Source of the DNA: a virus
Reading direction: 5' to 3' (one strand)
DNA length: 45,106 nt
IMG/VR virus record: IMGVR_UViG_3300024265_000097
Coordinates: 1 to 45,106 of that record
The notes beneath the pieces are model-generated. The model saw nothing but the letters and a program-made list of their open reading frames with translations. It was not told where the DNA came from and ran no database searches. The translations under genes and the position numbers were made by a program. Positions 20,786 through 30,540 of the stretch are shown one piece after another (position 1 is the first letter of the stretch; each line of letters opens with the position of its first letter).

Positions 20786-23700
20786 GTGCGGCCCGGTGGC
20801 GATCCGACTTATAATGGCGTGCCATTAACTCGTGCTAATGTCCCCCGGAGTGTTCCTGCAAGTCTGGGTTGTGAATTATGGTACATGACAGACCCTCCTA
20901 CAGGTTCTGCGCTCGAGATTAGTGTGCCCAATCCGTTATCTTTCCCTCTTCACGTTCAGGCATCGAGCTATATTGTGGCTGCGGGGAAAACAAGTGCAAT
21001 AGATGTTGATGATGGCGATTTTGACTTTACTTCAGCCAGCCCGTCACTTTCTCTCACTACCACAGAGGACGGCGATGTTGTTGTTGGCGTATTTGGTGAT
21101 AATGAAGATTTTATTCCGACTGGTAACTCAGGAACGCAGTTGAACTCAAATGATAATGGGTTATATTCAGATAATAACCAATTTACATTGCAAGCATCTG
21201 CTGGCGCAATAGCGACCAGTTGGACTACGCAGACATACGGGGCAGGAGTTTATGGAGGAGGAGTCTACAATGGTGACGATAGTTGGTGCATGGTTGTTGC
21301 TGCATTCAAAGAGGTTAATGTCCCGGTAGTTGTAGAACCGGACGCTCTTGCCATTGCTGCAACTCTTTTACTTCCTGCTATTGAAATTGACGGCAGTATA
21401 GACGTGTTGCCTGTGGCTGTGGCAATAACTGCCACGCTTAATGCGCCGACGGTTAGTTCGAGTCTGACGCATGAACCAACAGCATTATCTCTTACTGCAA
21501 CACTGCTTGCTCCATCGCTTCAAATAGATAGTTCTGTTAGTCCGGCTGCTGTTCCAATATCAGCATCGCTTCTGAATGTGTCTATTTCGGTACAGGAAAA
21601 TATTACAGTTCTTATTTCGGCCTTAGCAGTAACAGCAACGGTTGAACAGCCAAATGTCCTTGCGCCTCTTCCAGTGGTTCGGATGATGCCCTTTATCTTT
21701 TCGTCCACAATCGCATATATGATGGAGTTCGGTAATCTGTACGCACGGTTTTATTTTGACGGGCAACCCTTGCTTGGTTCGGGTGAAATCCATGTAGAGA
21801 TTGCCACACCGTACACATCGGAGCAATTATATCAATTGCAAACGAGACAGATTGCCGATGTCATGTGGACTGTGAATTCAAATCACCCACCGGCCCAATT
21901 AAGAAGAACGGGCGTGTCCACGTTTTCGCTGGACGAGATTGAGTTTACGAAAGGACCGTTCCTCGAAAGAAACGATATAGCGGAAGATGATGGCGTTACA
22001 ATGAATGTGGACGTAACCGGGGCAGGGTTGCCGGGCACATTAACCCGTTCAGCCGGTGCGTTCGAGGAGGGCCATGTTGGAGCATTGTTCAAACTGACAC
22101 ATCCGCGAGTAAACAGGCAAACGAATGGAACACAACCGCCCCCAGAAATACCCGGAGCACCAATAGATGTGATACTTGGTGAAACAATAGATGTGTTTGG
22201 TGATTTTATCTTTTCCGCTACTACCAATTTTATCGGAACTTTGCGATTACAAAGAAGTATTGATGACTTTGTAACCAGCACTGACGTTAAAATATTTCTT
22301 GGTGGGCCGCAGACTTTCGAGTCTACAGAAGAAACCGCAGGTGCTCGGTATCACATGAAGATTACGACTCATACGTCCGGGACAATAGCGGCCAGTCTCG
22401 CAGTGAATACAAGTTCTGTAAATGGTACAGCGACAGCCATTGGAGTAATAGGTATTCCGCTTGATATAAAAGGCAGTTTTAACTTTAATACGCATGGTAA
22501 TTGGGGTGGTACTGTTGCGTTGGAAAGAAACGAAAACGACGCTGGCTGGGAGCCATTTAGAACCTTTGTTTCTGCGATAGTAGGCGCAACGGGAGATCGT
22601 AATGTTCAATTGAGGGACATAGAAGAAGAGGATAATGTTCGTTACAGAATAAATGTAACTGCCTATGACAGTGGAACTATTCGTGCAGACCTTGAAGCTA
22701 CATCAAGCACACAGTCTGGCATCGTAAGAATTAACGGCATTAACTCAAATACCGAAGCATCCATAACAGTTGTATCTGAAGTCAGCCAGACCACAGATAC
22801 GATAAGATGGGCCGAGGGCGCATGGTCCGATGTACGGGGATTTCCCGCTGCAATAGGATTGTTTGAAGAGAGAATAATTTATGGCGGGACTTTCAATAAT
22901 CCCAATAGACTATGGCTTAGTGAAATCGGTAGATTTGATAATTTCGAGGCAGGCATTAACGATTCTGATTCGTTCCAGTTGGATTTGCCAAGTACCAATA
23001 TTATAAAGTGGATTTCCGCTCTCGAAGCATTGATAGTCGGAGATGGTGGCGACGAAACACGAATACGGTCATCTCAATTGGATCAAGCATTGACTCCGAC
23101 TGATTTTAGTATTAGAAAACAGAGCGGTCACGGCAGTGCAGCCTTACAGGCGCCGGAAGTAGGTTCTGTTCTGTTATTCGTTGATAATGTCGGGCGCAAG
23201 GTTAGAGAGTTTGTGTTCTCTGATGCGGAACAGAAGTTTCTCGCCCCTGACTTAACAGCGTTGGCAGAAAACATAACTACGTCCGGGATAGTAAATTTTG
23301 CGTACCAAAAGAACCCGGATTCTCTGCTGTGGTGTGTATTGGATAATGGCAATTTATTATCGTTAAGTTACGAGCGAGAGCAAAATGTCGTTGCATGGGC
23401 ATTGCACCCTATGGACGGTTTGGTTCAGTCGGTAGCAGTTATCCCCGCTGCAAAAGAAGATGAAGTATGGATTTCCATCGTTCGGTCTGTTGATGGGGAT
23501 ACGAAAGTTTATATAGAACAATTTGAATCACGCTTTCTTGATATCAGAAAAGAGAATTCATATTTTGTAGACAGTGGTATTATTTATAACAGTATCTTGA
23601 CATCAACTGTGTCGGAACTGGGTCATTTGGAAGGAAGAACGGTATCTATTCTTGCTGACGGAGAAGTAATTGACAACCAAAGGGTTTCAGGCGGGCAAAT

Positions 23701-24076
23701 TACGTTATCGACTCCGGCCCGCAATGTTCGTGTCGGTCTTCCCTATACATCGAAAGCAATTCCGATGCGGTTGGACATGAATCTTCCTGGTGGTACTACA
23801 ATGGGTAGTATAAAGAAAATTGCCGAAGTCGTATTTAGTGTGCATGATACTTTGAATATGAAATATGGCGCGTCTGATACGACCTTATTCCCTATTAATT
23901 GGGAAGATGCACGATGGAAGAACACGAGTGAAACAGAAGGTTTGTTTACAGGTATTGTTGTCGTTGCGACCGATGGTGGATTTGACGTAGAGGACGATCT
24001 CGTTCTTTCACAGTCCGATCCTTTACCATGCACGGTTAGAGCTATAGTTCCACGAGTGGATAAAACGAGCCGATGA
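20786..24076 (+). CDS. Chimeric tail nozzle protein: beta domain + repeats + T7 gp12-like body
   Basis: 1096 residues from GTG 20786, but the frame is open from 20651 and the upstream 42 codons (HTFDNNLRFSAVTNPLTFDY) belong to the first domain; no ATG/GTG/TTG lies there, so the true start is unclear (ATT/ATA or frameshift). Domains: beta-sandwich (1-180), about five degenerate ~23-residue repeats of ALAxxATLLxP type (190-296), then from R299 (21680) the nozzle body: RMMPFIFSSTIAYMMEFG, two related beta domains (about 450-690), then FPAAIGLFEERIIYGGT and later gp12-like segments. The first 58 residues of the usual nozzle are at 19233. Confidence 0.8.
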   Translation: MRPGGDPTYNGVPLTRANVPRSVPASLGCELWYMTDPPTGSALEISVPNPLSFPLHVQASSYIVAAGKTSAIDVDDGDFDFTSASPSLSLTTTEDGDVVVGVFGDNEDFIPTGNSGTQLNSNDNGLYSDNNQFTLQASAGAIATSWTTQTYGAGVYGGGVYNGDDSWCMVVAAFKEVNVPVVVEPDALAIAATLLLPAIEIDGSIDVLPVAVAITATLNAPTVSSSLTHEPTALSLTATLLAPSLQIDSSVSPAAVPISASLLNVSISVQENITVLISALAVTATVEQPNVLAPLPVVRMMPFIFSSTIAYMMEFGNLYARFYFDGQPLLGSGEIHVEIATPYTSEQLYQLQTRQIADVMWTVNSNHPPAQLRRTGVSTFSLDEIEFTKGPFLERNDIAEDDGVTMNVDVTGAGLPGTLTRSAGAFEEGHVGALFKLTHPRVNRQTNGTQPPPEIPGAPIDVILGETIDVFGDFIFSATTNFIGTLRLQRSIDDFVTSTDVKIFLGGPQTFESTEETAGARYHMKITTHTSGTIAASLAVNTSSVNGTATAIGVIGIPLDIKGSFNFNTHGNWGGTVALERNENDAGWEPFRTFVSAIVGATGDRNVQLRDIEEEDNVRYRINVTAYDSGTIRADLEATSSTQSGIVRINGINSNTEASITVVSEVSQTTDTIRWAEGAWSDVRGFPAAIGLFEERIIYGGTFNNPNRLWLSEIGRFDNFEAGINDSDSFQLDLPSTNIIKWISALEALIVGDGGDETRIRSSQLDQALTPTDFSIRKQSGHGSAALQAPEVGSVLLFVDNVGRKVREFVFSDAEQKFLAPDLTALAENITTSGIVNFAYQKNPDSLLWCVLDNGNLLSLSYEREQNVVAWALHPMDGLVQSVAVIPAAKEDEVWISIVRSVDGDTKVYIEQFESRFLDIRKENSYFVDSGIIYNSILTSTVSELGHLEGRTVSILADGEVIDNQRVSGGQITLSTPARNVRVGLPYTSKAIPMRLDMNLPGGTTMGSIKKIAEVVFSVHDTLNMKYGASDTTLFPINWEDARWKNTSETEGLFTGIVVVATDGGFDVEDDLVLSQSDPLPCTVRAIVPRVDKTSR

Positions 24077-24504
24077 TGGAATTCAGGAAAGCTACGCAAG
24101 AGGATTTGGCTTTTGTCAGACAGAATCCATACGAAGGCGCAATAAAGAACTATCCATATATGGAAGTTCCTGACGAGAATACTTACTGTGTGATATATGA
24201 CAGTGCTATTGTGGCAGTAGGCGGCCTGTGTGTCCGCTGGGAGGGCGTGGGGCTGTTATGGCTAATGTTGACTGCCCAATGCAGAAAGGACGGCATACAC
24301 GGCTACAGGGCCTTGTATGCGATACGTGAGAAGATGGAACATTTGATTGAGGTAAATAACCTTCATCGGGCCGAGGCTTACGTTAGAGATGACTTCCCGC
24401 AAGCTATCAAAATGATAGAGGCGTTTGGATTTAAGCGAGAATGCCTCATGGCCCAACAGTGTCCCGATAGAAGTAATGCGTTTTTATATGCAAGGGTAAT
24501 ATAA
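24073..24504 (+). CDS. GNAT-fold-like protein, position of T7 gp13
   Basis: 143 residues; overlaps the nozzle stop, with ATG 24076 as an alternative. The segment VVAVGGLCVRWEGVGLLWLML, then YRALYAIREKMEHL and RAEAYVRDDFPQAIKMIEAFGFKRECLM, is acetyltransferase-like. A GNAT-like protein follows the nozzle gene in many T7-supergroup phages and T7 gp13 has this fold. Whether it acetylates anything is unknown. Confidence 0.75.
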   Translation: MMEFRKATQEDLAFVRQNPYEGAIKNYPYMEVPDENTYCVIYDSAIVAVGGLCVRWEGVGLLWLMLTAQCRKDGIHGYRALYAIREKMEHLIEVNNLHRAEAYVRDDFPQAIKMIEAFGFKRECLMAQQCPDRSNAFLYARVI

Positions 24505-24971
24505 TGGGTGGAATATTTGAAAAGTTAAGCGGTGCTACGGCACTAAGGGCAGAAGGCAAGTCTGCCCAGAATATAGATAATTTCAATGCCGCCGTAGCTA
24601 AACAACAGGGAAAAGCTGCCAAAACAAGGGCGGGTTTTGCCCAGAAACGACAGGCTGAAACTGCGGTGAGAACACAAAGTGCTTTAACTGCGAAAATAGC
24701 TGCTGCTGGCGGACTTGAGTCTCCTGTGGCTGCGGATATACTTGCAGAACAGGCCGCCGAATCGGAACTTGAGAATCTCTTGATAGGATTCGAGGGAGAA
24801 GTGGCTGCAAGGCGAGCCGAGTCTCAGGCCGAACTTGATGTACTGGCAGGCAAGTTGGCAAGGAAAAGAGGCAAGGCTGCTGCGAGGGCGGCCAGTATAA
24901 GATTCGGCACACAATTGGCTACGACGCCGGTAGGCAAAAAAGGTGGTACATTGCTGACGGGATTCGCGTAA
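24504..24971 (+). CDS. Internal virion protein (T7 gp14-like)
   Basis: 155 residues, Ala/Glu/Lys/Arg-rich with long helices, begins MGGIFEKLSG. Family pattern of gp14: glycine start, helix-rich body and AARAASIRFGTQL end. In T7, gp14-16 are ejected to build a conduit through the cell envelope. Starts on the previous stop and ends on the next start. Confidence 0.7.
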   Translation: MGGIFEKLSGATALRAEGKSAQNIDNFNAAVAKQQGKAAKTRAGFAQKRQAETAVRTQSALTAKIAAAGGLESPVAADILAEQAAESELENLLIGFEGEVAARRAESQAELDVLAGKLARKRGKAAARAASIRFGTQLATTPVGKKGGTLLTGFA

Positions 24972-26617
24972 TGGCAAAGTTTGGAATACAACGGGCAACA
25001 CAAGAGTTAGGATTTACTCCATCAACCGCCGTCCGCGCAAATATTGATACGAGAACTGGAGCGGGGGCGGTTGGTGTGGCTATCGGACAGGCGGGGTTGG
25101 CTGTGGCGGGGGCATTACAAAGGAGGAGTGTCCGCAGAGAAGCTATCGAAGAAAAACGACAACAGATGATAGATGCGAATTTGTCCGTTAGGGCAGATAA
25201 GATACGGAAACTTGCGGACGAAGAACGGAAACAGTTTCAGGCGACTAATCCACAAGAGGAATGGGAATCATTTACGCAAAAACAGACTCAAAGTGTTTCA
25301 GAGGAAATATCGGCTCTTGATTTTTCCCCTGATGCCTTGATTGCTGAACGGTTGAAGTCAGAGACGTACAGTGCGGTATCAACCGCAAAGGCGCTGACGG
25401 CAGCTACGTTGCAATTGCGCACAGACACTATTGAGGCTCAAACCGAAGCTATGACGGAAGCATTCCGTACCGGAGGCGCAAAAGAGCAACTTGAGGCTAT
25501 TGTTCGGTATAGGGACAACGGCGCAAATATGGGCAAAGATAAAGTCGAAGTCCTCAATGATATTAAGGCTGCAAGAGAAGCAGGGAGGAAGTTGAAAAAA
25601 CAAGATACTATTGATTCTTGGCAAGACAGGATAGCACAATCGCCACAAGTTGTTGAGGATGAACTGAACACGGAACTTGCAGCCAGGGAAAAAGGCAAGG
25701 GTATTATTCCCGAAAATGAATTAGCGAGTAGTGATATACAGTCGCTTATTAATTTGGCTAATGCCAGAGAAGTGCAACTTGCAGCAGATACCTTAGCGGA
25801 AAAGAATCGTATTGAACAAGAAGAAGAGGACAGACTGTATGATGGGTTAGCTGATGGAACTGCTTCAGTAACAGATGTTTCGCAAAGCAAACTTATTCCC
25901 GCTGCTGCCAAAAGGCGACTTATTAGCGATGAAGAGAATTTTGCAAAGCGAGATGTAGAGAAAAACTGGCCTCTTGTAGATGAAGATATAACAGTTCAAA
26001 GATTAGAAAGTCTATTAACATCATTGGAGTCTGGCACGATTGATCGAACACAGTTTAATCAACAAGTAAATGCTGCGTCGATAGATGGCAAACTTACCAG
26101 AGAAGAAAGAGACAGGTTTAGAGGTTTGGCGAAAAAAGGAGGTCGAGACGCTATTGATGCTGCTGTTAAATTGTCAACTGATACAATAAGCAATGCGTTA
26201 TTGAGTAGATTGACAAATAGGGACGCGAGATTTATTGTCAGAAGCCAGGCTGGAACATTGACTCCGGCGGAACAAAGAGAGGCTGGCAATAACGCGTTTC
26301 TTATCCAAGTCAATAGACATCAATTATCGTTGATACGATCCGAGATTGACCGGACAATGCGACTCACCGGAAAAGATATTGTGAGTGGCGTAGAGGCTAT
26401 GGCTATTGCGTCAAAGGTGTGGGAGCAAGTCAGACAAAAAACATTAGGTGAAAAAATAAACGATTTCAAAGAATTTTCCGGGCAACGAATACCAAAGCCC
26501 AGTGATTTTCCAACAAGTAAATGGGAGGTATTAGATAGTCGTGGCCGGGCAGCAGTTGTGGAAGCCGTAGACCGAGGTGAAACAATTGAAGGCATATTAA
26601 AGGTAATTGGTCAGTGA
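24971..26617 (+). CDS. Internal virion protein (T7 gp15-like)
   Basis: 548 residues, predominantly helical and charged with long predicted coiled-coil stretches (about 55-170 and 255-340). An N-terminal glycine/alanine-rich hydrophobic patch (AGAVGVAIGQAGLAVAGA) near residues 33-52. Place in the order gp14-gp15-gp16 supports the call; sequence similarity itself is weak by eye. Confidence 0.7.
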   Translation: MAKFGIQRATQELGFTPSTAVRANIDTRTGAGAVGVAIGQAGLAVAGALQRRSVRREAIEEKRQQMIDANLSVRADKIRKLADEERKQFQATNPQEEWESFTQKQTQSVSEEISALDFSPDALIAERLKSETYSAVSTAKALTAATLQLRTDTIEAQTEAMTEAFRTGGAKEQLEAIVRYRDNGANMGKDKVEVLNDIKAAREAGRKLKKQDTIDSWQDRIAQSPQVVEDELNTELAAREKGKGIIPENELASSDIQSLINLANAREVQLAADTLAEKNRIEQEEEDRLYDGLADGTASVTDVSQSKLIPAAAKRRLISDEENFAKRDVEKNWPLVDEDITVQRLESLLTSLESGTIDRTQFNQQVNAASIDGKLTREERDRFRGLAKKGGRDAIDAAVKLSTDTISNALLSRLTNRDARFIVRSQAGTLTPAEQREAGNNAFLIQVNRHQLSLIRSEIDRTMRLTGKDIVSGVEAMAIASKVWEQVRQKTLGEKINDFKEFSGQRIPKPSDFPTSKWEVLDSRGRAAVVEAVDRGETIEGILKVIGQ

Positions 26618-29601
26618 GTATTGAAGAACTAATTCGTCTTAATCAAAGATATCAGGTTGATCCAGTTGATCTTCAGGGCATTACTTCAAATGAAGAGTTG
26701 GCCCAGCAAGGCAGGAGTATAGAAGCTATTGCTGCGCAAAGGCATATAGAAATAGGTTTCGACGATTTTGGTATGGCAGACCCATCTTCTTTGCCGGAGG
26801 ATATGAGTATAACAGGTGAATTCGATTTAGGTGAGGTACTGCACAGTGATAGATTTCAATCGGGGTTACAGAAGACGGTCTTCGGCTTAGGATATCCATC
26901 GCGATTGATACGTTCCGCTATGGCACTAACGGGTGTATCTGCAATAACGGAAAGATTTGGGGACATACGAAGAAGTCAGAATTTATGGATTGCTATGGCG
27001 GACCTCATGCGAACCGCCAATCCGCTCGCATCTGGTACTGCACTTAAGGAAAAGGCTGCGATAGCCGGTACACAGCAAGAACAGATAAAGCAGATACCGG
27101 CCATACTTACCCAACCATCTGCTCCCGAAAGTACATTGCCTGGAATAGGCAGCGCTGTTGGCGACATTATTCCTATAAGAGAAGAAGACGAATGGGTGTA
27201 TGATGTCATTGGCGAATTGATTATAGAAGCCAATGTGGCCAAGGCAGTTCGTACAACTGCGAGGAAAGGCATTGCCAAATTAACGAAGACGGCGTTTGAT
27301 GCCGGGCCTGACCTTGCCAAGCGAAAAGGAATAAAATCGCTTCTTGGTCAAATGACAGATGATGAATTAGCTGCTATTGATGAAGCTGTAAGATTCAGGC
27401 AAGTTGGAAAGCTGGGAACTAAACCGCCCCAGCAAGAGATAGACGATGCTTTCCGGAGAACTTTTGAATATATCAAACAATCCGGAGATGCAAGACTTAC
27501 AAAAAAAGAAACTATAAATGCTGCAAGAAGGCAGGGCGCGGCCAGAATGCACGCTATCCAGAGAAACGCCGATAAGACGGGGGAATACGGTCCCGGATTA
27601 GCGGCAAGAATGAGAGCTGCAGGACGAACTGAGAAGGCACAAAAAGCATTTACTCCATTATTGGATGTGTCAACGAAAGCCGCGGACGATTTGACGACAT
27701 TAAACAAAGTGATTGCAAACCATGATTTTGCTGGCAAGATTTTTACACAAGCTAATGCGCACGAAGCCCTTGCGAAACTCTACGAATATGGTGAATTATT
27801 GACGAGAGGCGAAGTGGAACTGTTGAGGGATGTATTGGGCCATGATTTCGCCAACAGCCTTGCCAAATTCACTGCCAAAGAGGTAGGGGTTGCCGGAAAA
27901 ATGGCTGCTGTCGGTGGTAAAGTAATGAAGGGGTTAGCCGCAACATCGAGAACTGCTATGACTACGGGGGAACTTTCTTTTCTTTTAAGACAAGCCAATT
28001 TTCGAGCATGGACCCGACCTAAAGATGCTATCAGGTCTTTTGCTGTTGCTGCCCGATCATTGTTATCGCCCAAATATGCCCGGCACATGGACGATGCATT
28101 TCGTTTTAGTAAAGCTGGTAAGGTCGGTGTAGAACACGGACTATTTCTGGGCAGATTTGATGACGGCGCCCGACTCTTAGGTAGAGAAGAAGTGTTTATG
28201 TCTGAATGGTTACATAAGGTTCCGGTACTTGGCAAAATCGTTAAATCTTTCGAGAGAGGGTACGTGTCCGGGCTAAATCAGATTCGCGTAGATTGGTTTG
28301 ATGAGGGATTGAGGATACTCGAACATACGGGCCGGGCGGGCGACGATGATCTCGTTAAGAAATGGGCGTCTTACGTAAATAATATGACAGGTAGAGCGGA
28401 TATTGATAATATCGCAACAGCTAACAAGACAATGAAAAATATGTCCGAGGTTGCAAAATCTGTTTTATTCGCGCCCCGGTTCTCGGCATCTAAATGGAAT
28501 CGGCATCGGGTGGCTGCGCAACTAATGTTTGGAAACGATACGCCCAATGCCATGAGGCGAATGCTTGCAAGCGATACTGTATTAAGATGGAGAAGATATG
28601 AGCGTCTTGCCCATTATGCTGCACAGAATGGCTTTGAAGTCGAGAACGACCCACGAAGTCCCGACTTTTTGAAGATTAAGGAAAAGGGCGGGAATACCCG
28701 ATTCGATATCATGGGTGGGGATATGCAAATACAAGTCCTGTTGGCGCGATTGGCAACTGGCAAAACTAAAGATACTGCAACAGGATTAATTAAAGATGCT
28801 GCCGCCGCAGATATTGCACAGCGATATGCTACGGGGAAACTTAATCCTCTATGGTCTTTGGCTATAGATAAAGCTGTTGGCTCTACTTTTGAGGGCGAGG
28901 ATATTGATGACCCAAAAGTGTTAGCTAAAGTTATACGAAATAAATTTATTCCATTATATTTGCAAGATATTAAAGAAAAGATATTTAGTGAGTACGAATC
29001 AGAAGGGGCTTCTTATGCTGATGCTATTGAAAGTGGGGTGAGTACAATAGGGTTAGGGTTTCTTGGTGCTGGTGTCCAGACTTACGAGCCGTCTGCCCGT
29101 AAAGAATACGAACTAATGGTAAACGACAAGGCACAGGAAATGTACGCCAAAGACTTCGCCGATCTCGTTCCGTTTCGCAAAGAAGAGGTTCTATGGTCCG
29201 CTGAGAATGACGATTTAGACAGAACTGACAGATTGAAAGAAGAAATGGGCATGTCGCGCATGACCCGTAAAACAGCAGGAAGAATAAGTAAGGCATCGGA
29301 AAAGGCATTTCGCCGGGTACGAGATGGACTTGGAAAAGAGTACAAATTATTTGAAGACAGTAATATATCCATAAATGGATTAGGCGCCACCCTTGGCGAT
29401 GTTAAACTAAATGCTGAGCAACATAATTTTCTGAATGATACATATATCCAACTTATAAAGCGCGAATTAGAATTGTTTCCCCAATTGCGCAGGTTAAAAC
29501 CAGAAGACTTTGCTCGCAGGCAATGGCTACAAGATATTCTGTCTGATGCCAGAGAAGATGCCAGGGCTGAACTTTTATTTGTTGAGCCAATAGGACAATA
29601 A
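26614..29601 (+). CDS. Large internal virion protein (T7 gp16-like)
   Basis: 995 residues from GTG 26614, overlapping gp15-like stop (GTGA). Helical, rich in Ala/Arg/Lys, with conserved-looking regions FSVAARSLLSPKYARHMDD-like (around 475-500) and VLFAPRFSASKWNRHR (around 615-630). I find no lytic transglycosylase motif, which T7 gp16 carries at its N-terminus; it may act only as DNA-ejection conduit. Last of the core tail genes. Confidence 0.7.
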   Translation: MSIEELIRLNQRYQVDPVDLQGITSNEELAQQGRSIEAIAAQRHIEIGFDDFGMADPSSLPEDMSITGEFDLGEVLHSDRFQSGLQKTVFGLGYPSRLIRSAMALTGVSAITERFGDIRRSQNLWIAMADLMRTANPLASGTALKEKAAIAGTQQEQIKQIPAILTQPSAPESTLPGIGSAVGDIIPIREEDEWVYDVIGELIIEANVAKAVRTTARKGIAKLTKTAFDAGPDLAKRKGIKSLLGQMTDDELAAIDEAVRFRQVGKLGTKPPQQEIDDAFRRTFEYIKQSGDARLTKKETINAARRQGAARMHAIQRNADKTGEYGPGLAARMRAAGRTEKAQKAFTPLLDVSTKAADDLTTLNKVIANHDFAGKIFTQANAHEALAKLYEYGELLTRGEVELLRDVLGHDFANSLAKFTAKEVGVAGKMAAVGGKVMKGLAATSRTAMTTGELSFLLRQANFRAWTRPKDAIRSFAVAARSLLSPKYARHMDDAFRFSKAGKVGVEHGLFLGRFDDGARLLGREEVFMSEWLHKVPVLGKIVKSFERGYVSGLNQIRVDWFDEGLRILEHTGRAGDDDLVKKWASYVNNMTGRADIDNIATANKTMKNMSEVAKSVLFAPRFSASKWNRHRVAAQLMFGNDTPNAMRRMLASDTVLRWRRYERLAHYAAQNGFEVENDPRSPDFLKIKEKGGNTRFDIMGGDMQIQVLLARLATGKTKDTATGLIKDAAAADIAQRYATGKLNPLWSLAIDKAVGSTFEGEDIDDPKVLAKVIRNKFIPLYLQDIKEKIFSEYESEGASYADAIESGVSTIGLGFLGAGVQTYEPSARKEYELMVNDKAQEMYAKDFADLVPFRKEEVLWSAENDDLDRTDRLKEEMGMSRMTRKTAGRISKASEKAFRRVRDGLGKEYKLFEDSNISINGLGATLGDVKLNAEQHNFLNDTYIQLIKRELELFPQLRRLKPEDFARRQWLQDILSDAREDARAELLFVEPIGQ

Positions 29602-29832
29602 ATGGAAATCCACCCACTAATTGATATTAGATTGAAGAGCGGCACAGCCCAAGGCGAGATGTTGTTCTGGGATGATACCTTGAAACGGTGGGTGAACACA
29701 GAGAACAGTGAGTTGTTTTGGGACGATACGAATAAGCGAGTGGGAATACTGACAGCTACTCCAGGTTCGGAACTGGATGTGGTTGGGACAGTAACAATGA
29801 CAAGAATATTAGCAGGTGGCGTTACGGAGTAA
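29602..29832 (+). CDS. Short tail-fibre-like fragment (76 aa)
   Basis: Starts right after the gp16-like stop. The repeats GEMLFWDDTLKRWV and ELFWDDTNKRVGI, then ATPGSELDVVGTV, are typical of the N-terminal shaft of large tail-fibre proteins, but the gene ends after one unit. Either a truncated fibre or a small attachment adaptor. Confidence 0.65.
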   Translation: MEIHPLIDIRLKSGTAQGEMLFWDDTLKRWVNTENSELFWDDTNKRVGILTATPGSELDVVGTVTMTRILAGGVTE

Positions 29833-29836
29833 AATC

Positions 29837-30097
29837 ATGGCAATAACATGGGACGCGAAATTTACAAAAAAAGCAACTGGTCATTATTCTGCTATGTTTC
29901 GCAGATTCGATGACGCTAATCCGGACACAGCGTTAGGAAGCGTAAGTATTGGAGACGCTATACTTGAAACCGATGAGCAAGAAAAGGCTCTGTGGGATTT
30001 AGTATGGGCACAATATGAAAAGAATAAAGTTGTTGCTGATTCTATTATTAGCAGGTTGCAGGCTGATGCAAAAACTAATTTAGAAGCAAGGGAGTAA
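29837..30097 (+). CDS. Hypothetical protein (86 aa)
   Basis: ATG 29837, SD ACGGAG upstream. Sequence AITWDAKFTKKATGHYSAMFRRFDD, then a helical C-terminus. Similar small proteins sit between fibre genes in phages. No function known. Confidence 0.6.
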   Translation: MAITWDAKFTKKATGHYSAMFRRFDDANPDTALGSVSIGDAILETDEQEKALWDLVWAQYEKNKVVADSIISRLQADAKTNLEARE

Positions 30098-30101
30098 TGA
30101 T

Positions 30102-30539
30102 ATGGCAAATACAGGACACGATTGGGGTGCGTTTGCGTTCGTGCAAGAGTCTGGCGGCAACTGGGATGCAAATGCCTTAGCAGATGACGCTACAGATACA
30201 AGCGACACAATTACAGTGGATACCAAATCGGCCATAATAATTGGAATGCTTTTTACGGAAGACAACACTGGTGCAGTCGTGGCAAACAGTGTAACTGTGG
30301 CTATCTTGGGTACATTCAACGATACTATCTTTGAGGATGCCCCCGGCCTTGCAGGCGCACAAGTTGGTGCGCCGTTTAAGTTGACAGTTACGCCGGTCCA
30401 GAATGATTCTGTTGCTATCCAGTTTTCGATTGATCCACGGGATTATAATCTTTTTAAGATTGCAGTCGTAAACGAAAGCGGGCAGGAATTAGCGGTGTCC
30501 GCGAAAATCAAAACAGCAGATATTCCGCTGGCGAGTTAA
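30102..30539 (+). CDS. Structural beta protein (145 aa)
   Basis: GGGAG upstream. Beta-rich, Thr/Ala/Val-rich, with ATDTSDTITVDTKSAIIIGML and a C-terminal FKIAVVNESGQELAVSAK. Likely virion surface component from context. Confidence 0.6.
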   Translation: MANTGHDWGAFAFVQESGGNWDANALADDATDTSDTITVDTKSAIIIGMLFTEDNTGAVVANSVTVAILGTFNDTIFEDAPGLAGAQVGAPFKLTVTPVQNDSVAIQFSIDPRDYNLFKIAVVNESGQELAVSAKIKTADIPLAS

Positions 30540-30540
30540 T

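Noticed and set aside
19410-21679. Self-splicing intron or intein interrupting the nozzle gene
   Set aside because: The interval holds several complete genes with their own SDs and shows no intein motifs, homing nuclease or intron-like core that I can see.
26614-29601. Lytic transglycosylase domain in the gp16-like protein
   Set aside because: No recognisable catalytic Glu motif at the N-terminus.
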